From the NCBI GenBank assembly GCA_000405605.1, contig ASPA01000095.1:1-5260 (forward strand): DNA of 5,260 nt. The letters run 5' to 3'. The DNA is from Atribacteria bacterium SCGC AAA255-G05. GTDB lineage: Bacteria; Atribacterota; Phoenicimicrobiia; Phoenicimicrobiales; Phoenicimicrobiaceae. The notes beneath the pieces are model-generated. The model ran no database searches, had not been told where the DNA came from, and saw only the letters and a list, made by a program, of their open reading frames with translations. Shown here piece after piece: positions 5,029 to 5,260 of the stretch (its first letter is position 1; the number at the start of each line of letters is the position of its first letter). The position numbers and the translations under genes were made by a program.

Positions 5029-5260
5029 TTATTTAATTCGTTTTAATTTTAAATTTTCTATTCTTCCCGGGATTCTTCCTCTTTTGGCAATTGGTTTCCC
5101 TTCAACTTCTTTTATGTCTAAAGTCATATCAATGGGGTGGTATCACTTATATAACTACCTACCCCAAAAGCGCTAACCGGTTCTTTGCTTAATCGGAATA
5201 CCTAATCTTACCGCCAATAAATCCTTCTTTAAAGCAGTGGCTACCCTTATGGATTCTTCT
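5029..5260 (-). pseudogene. pncB: Nicotinate phosphoribosyltransferase remnant, mirror copy
   Basis: This is the reverse complement of bases 1-232, with the same internal deletion and the same frameshift in the C-run. The shared lesions show that the deletion was already present before the fold-back event, or that both arms were reconstructed from the same reads. It has no information of its own. Confidence 0.65.

Larger units (their letters stand above)
3651..5260 (-). repeat. Right arm of the 1.6-kb inverted duplication
   Basis: This arm is the mirror image of 1-1610, ending exactly at the last base of the window. It interrupts mnhE and carries oppF' , oppD and the pncB remnant on the minus strand. 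No independent mutation was noticed between the arms, even in the damaged pncB remnant, which argues for a very recent or artificial duplication. Confidence 0.95.

Noticed and set aside
1..5260. Composite transposon with long terminal inverted repeats
   Set aside because: The arms carry transporter genes and a pncB remnant, with no transposase, no short terminal repeats and no target duplication. The inner boundary shows only a 6-base microhomology.

Overview
The window is an AT-rich bacterial fragment. Its sequence content reads pncB remnant – oppD – oppF – tRNA-Leu(GAG) – hypA – mnhE. About 1.6 kb of it then appears a second time, reversed, at the far end. Bases 1-1610 and 3651-5260 are reverse complements: position x pairs with 5261-x, every stretch I compared by eye was identical, and both copies end exactly at the window edges. 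The second oppD, the stub of a second oppF and the second pncB remnant are therefore mirror copies, not additional genes. The fold-back junction cuts mnhE in mid-gene at a 6-base palindromic microhomology (AATATT). That is the usual signature of an inverted chimera from multiple displacement amplification or of an assembly fold-back, though a real inverted duplication cannot be excluded from sequence alone.

Regions in order. 1-232: C-terminal remnant of a nicotinate phosphoribosyltransferase gene with an internal deletion and a frameshift. 264-2304: oppD and oppF, the two ATPases of an oligopeptide/dipeptide ABC importer, close together on the + strand, each with a clear Shine-Dalgarno. 2305-2544: gene-free spacer made of degenerate 7-base word arrays. 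2545-2682: tRNA-Leu(GAG) with encoded CCA, followed by a long perfect hairpin. 2683-2960: a second spacer with 7- and 8-base word arrays and a double palindrome. 2961-3302: hypA, a nickel chaperone for [NiFe]-hydrogenase maturation. 3328-3357: a good sigma70-type promoter. 3392-3650: first half of mnhE, a subunit of Mrp-type Na+/H+ antiporters or of Mrp-linked membrane-bound hydrogenases. 3651-5260: the mirror arm.

Organism: a low-GC bacterium, probably from a metagenome or single-cell assembly. Peptide import ATPases, a hydrogenase nickel chaperone and a Mrp-type E subunit suggest an anaerobe that ferments peptides and handles H2 and Na+ gradients. The heptamer-rich spacers are in my recollection common in uncultured lineages such as Atribacterota, but the taxonomic guess is weak. 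I found no new defence, mobile or regulatory system. The points most worth a second look are the fold-back junction, the phased 7/8-mer spacer arrays, and the hypA–mnhE neighbourhood.
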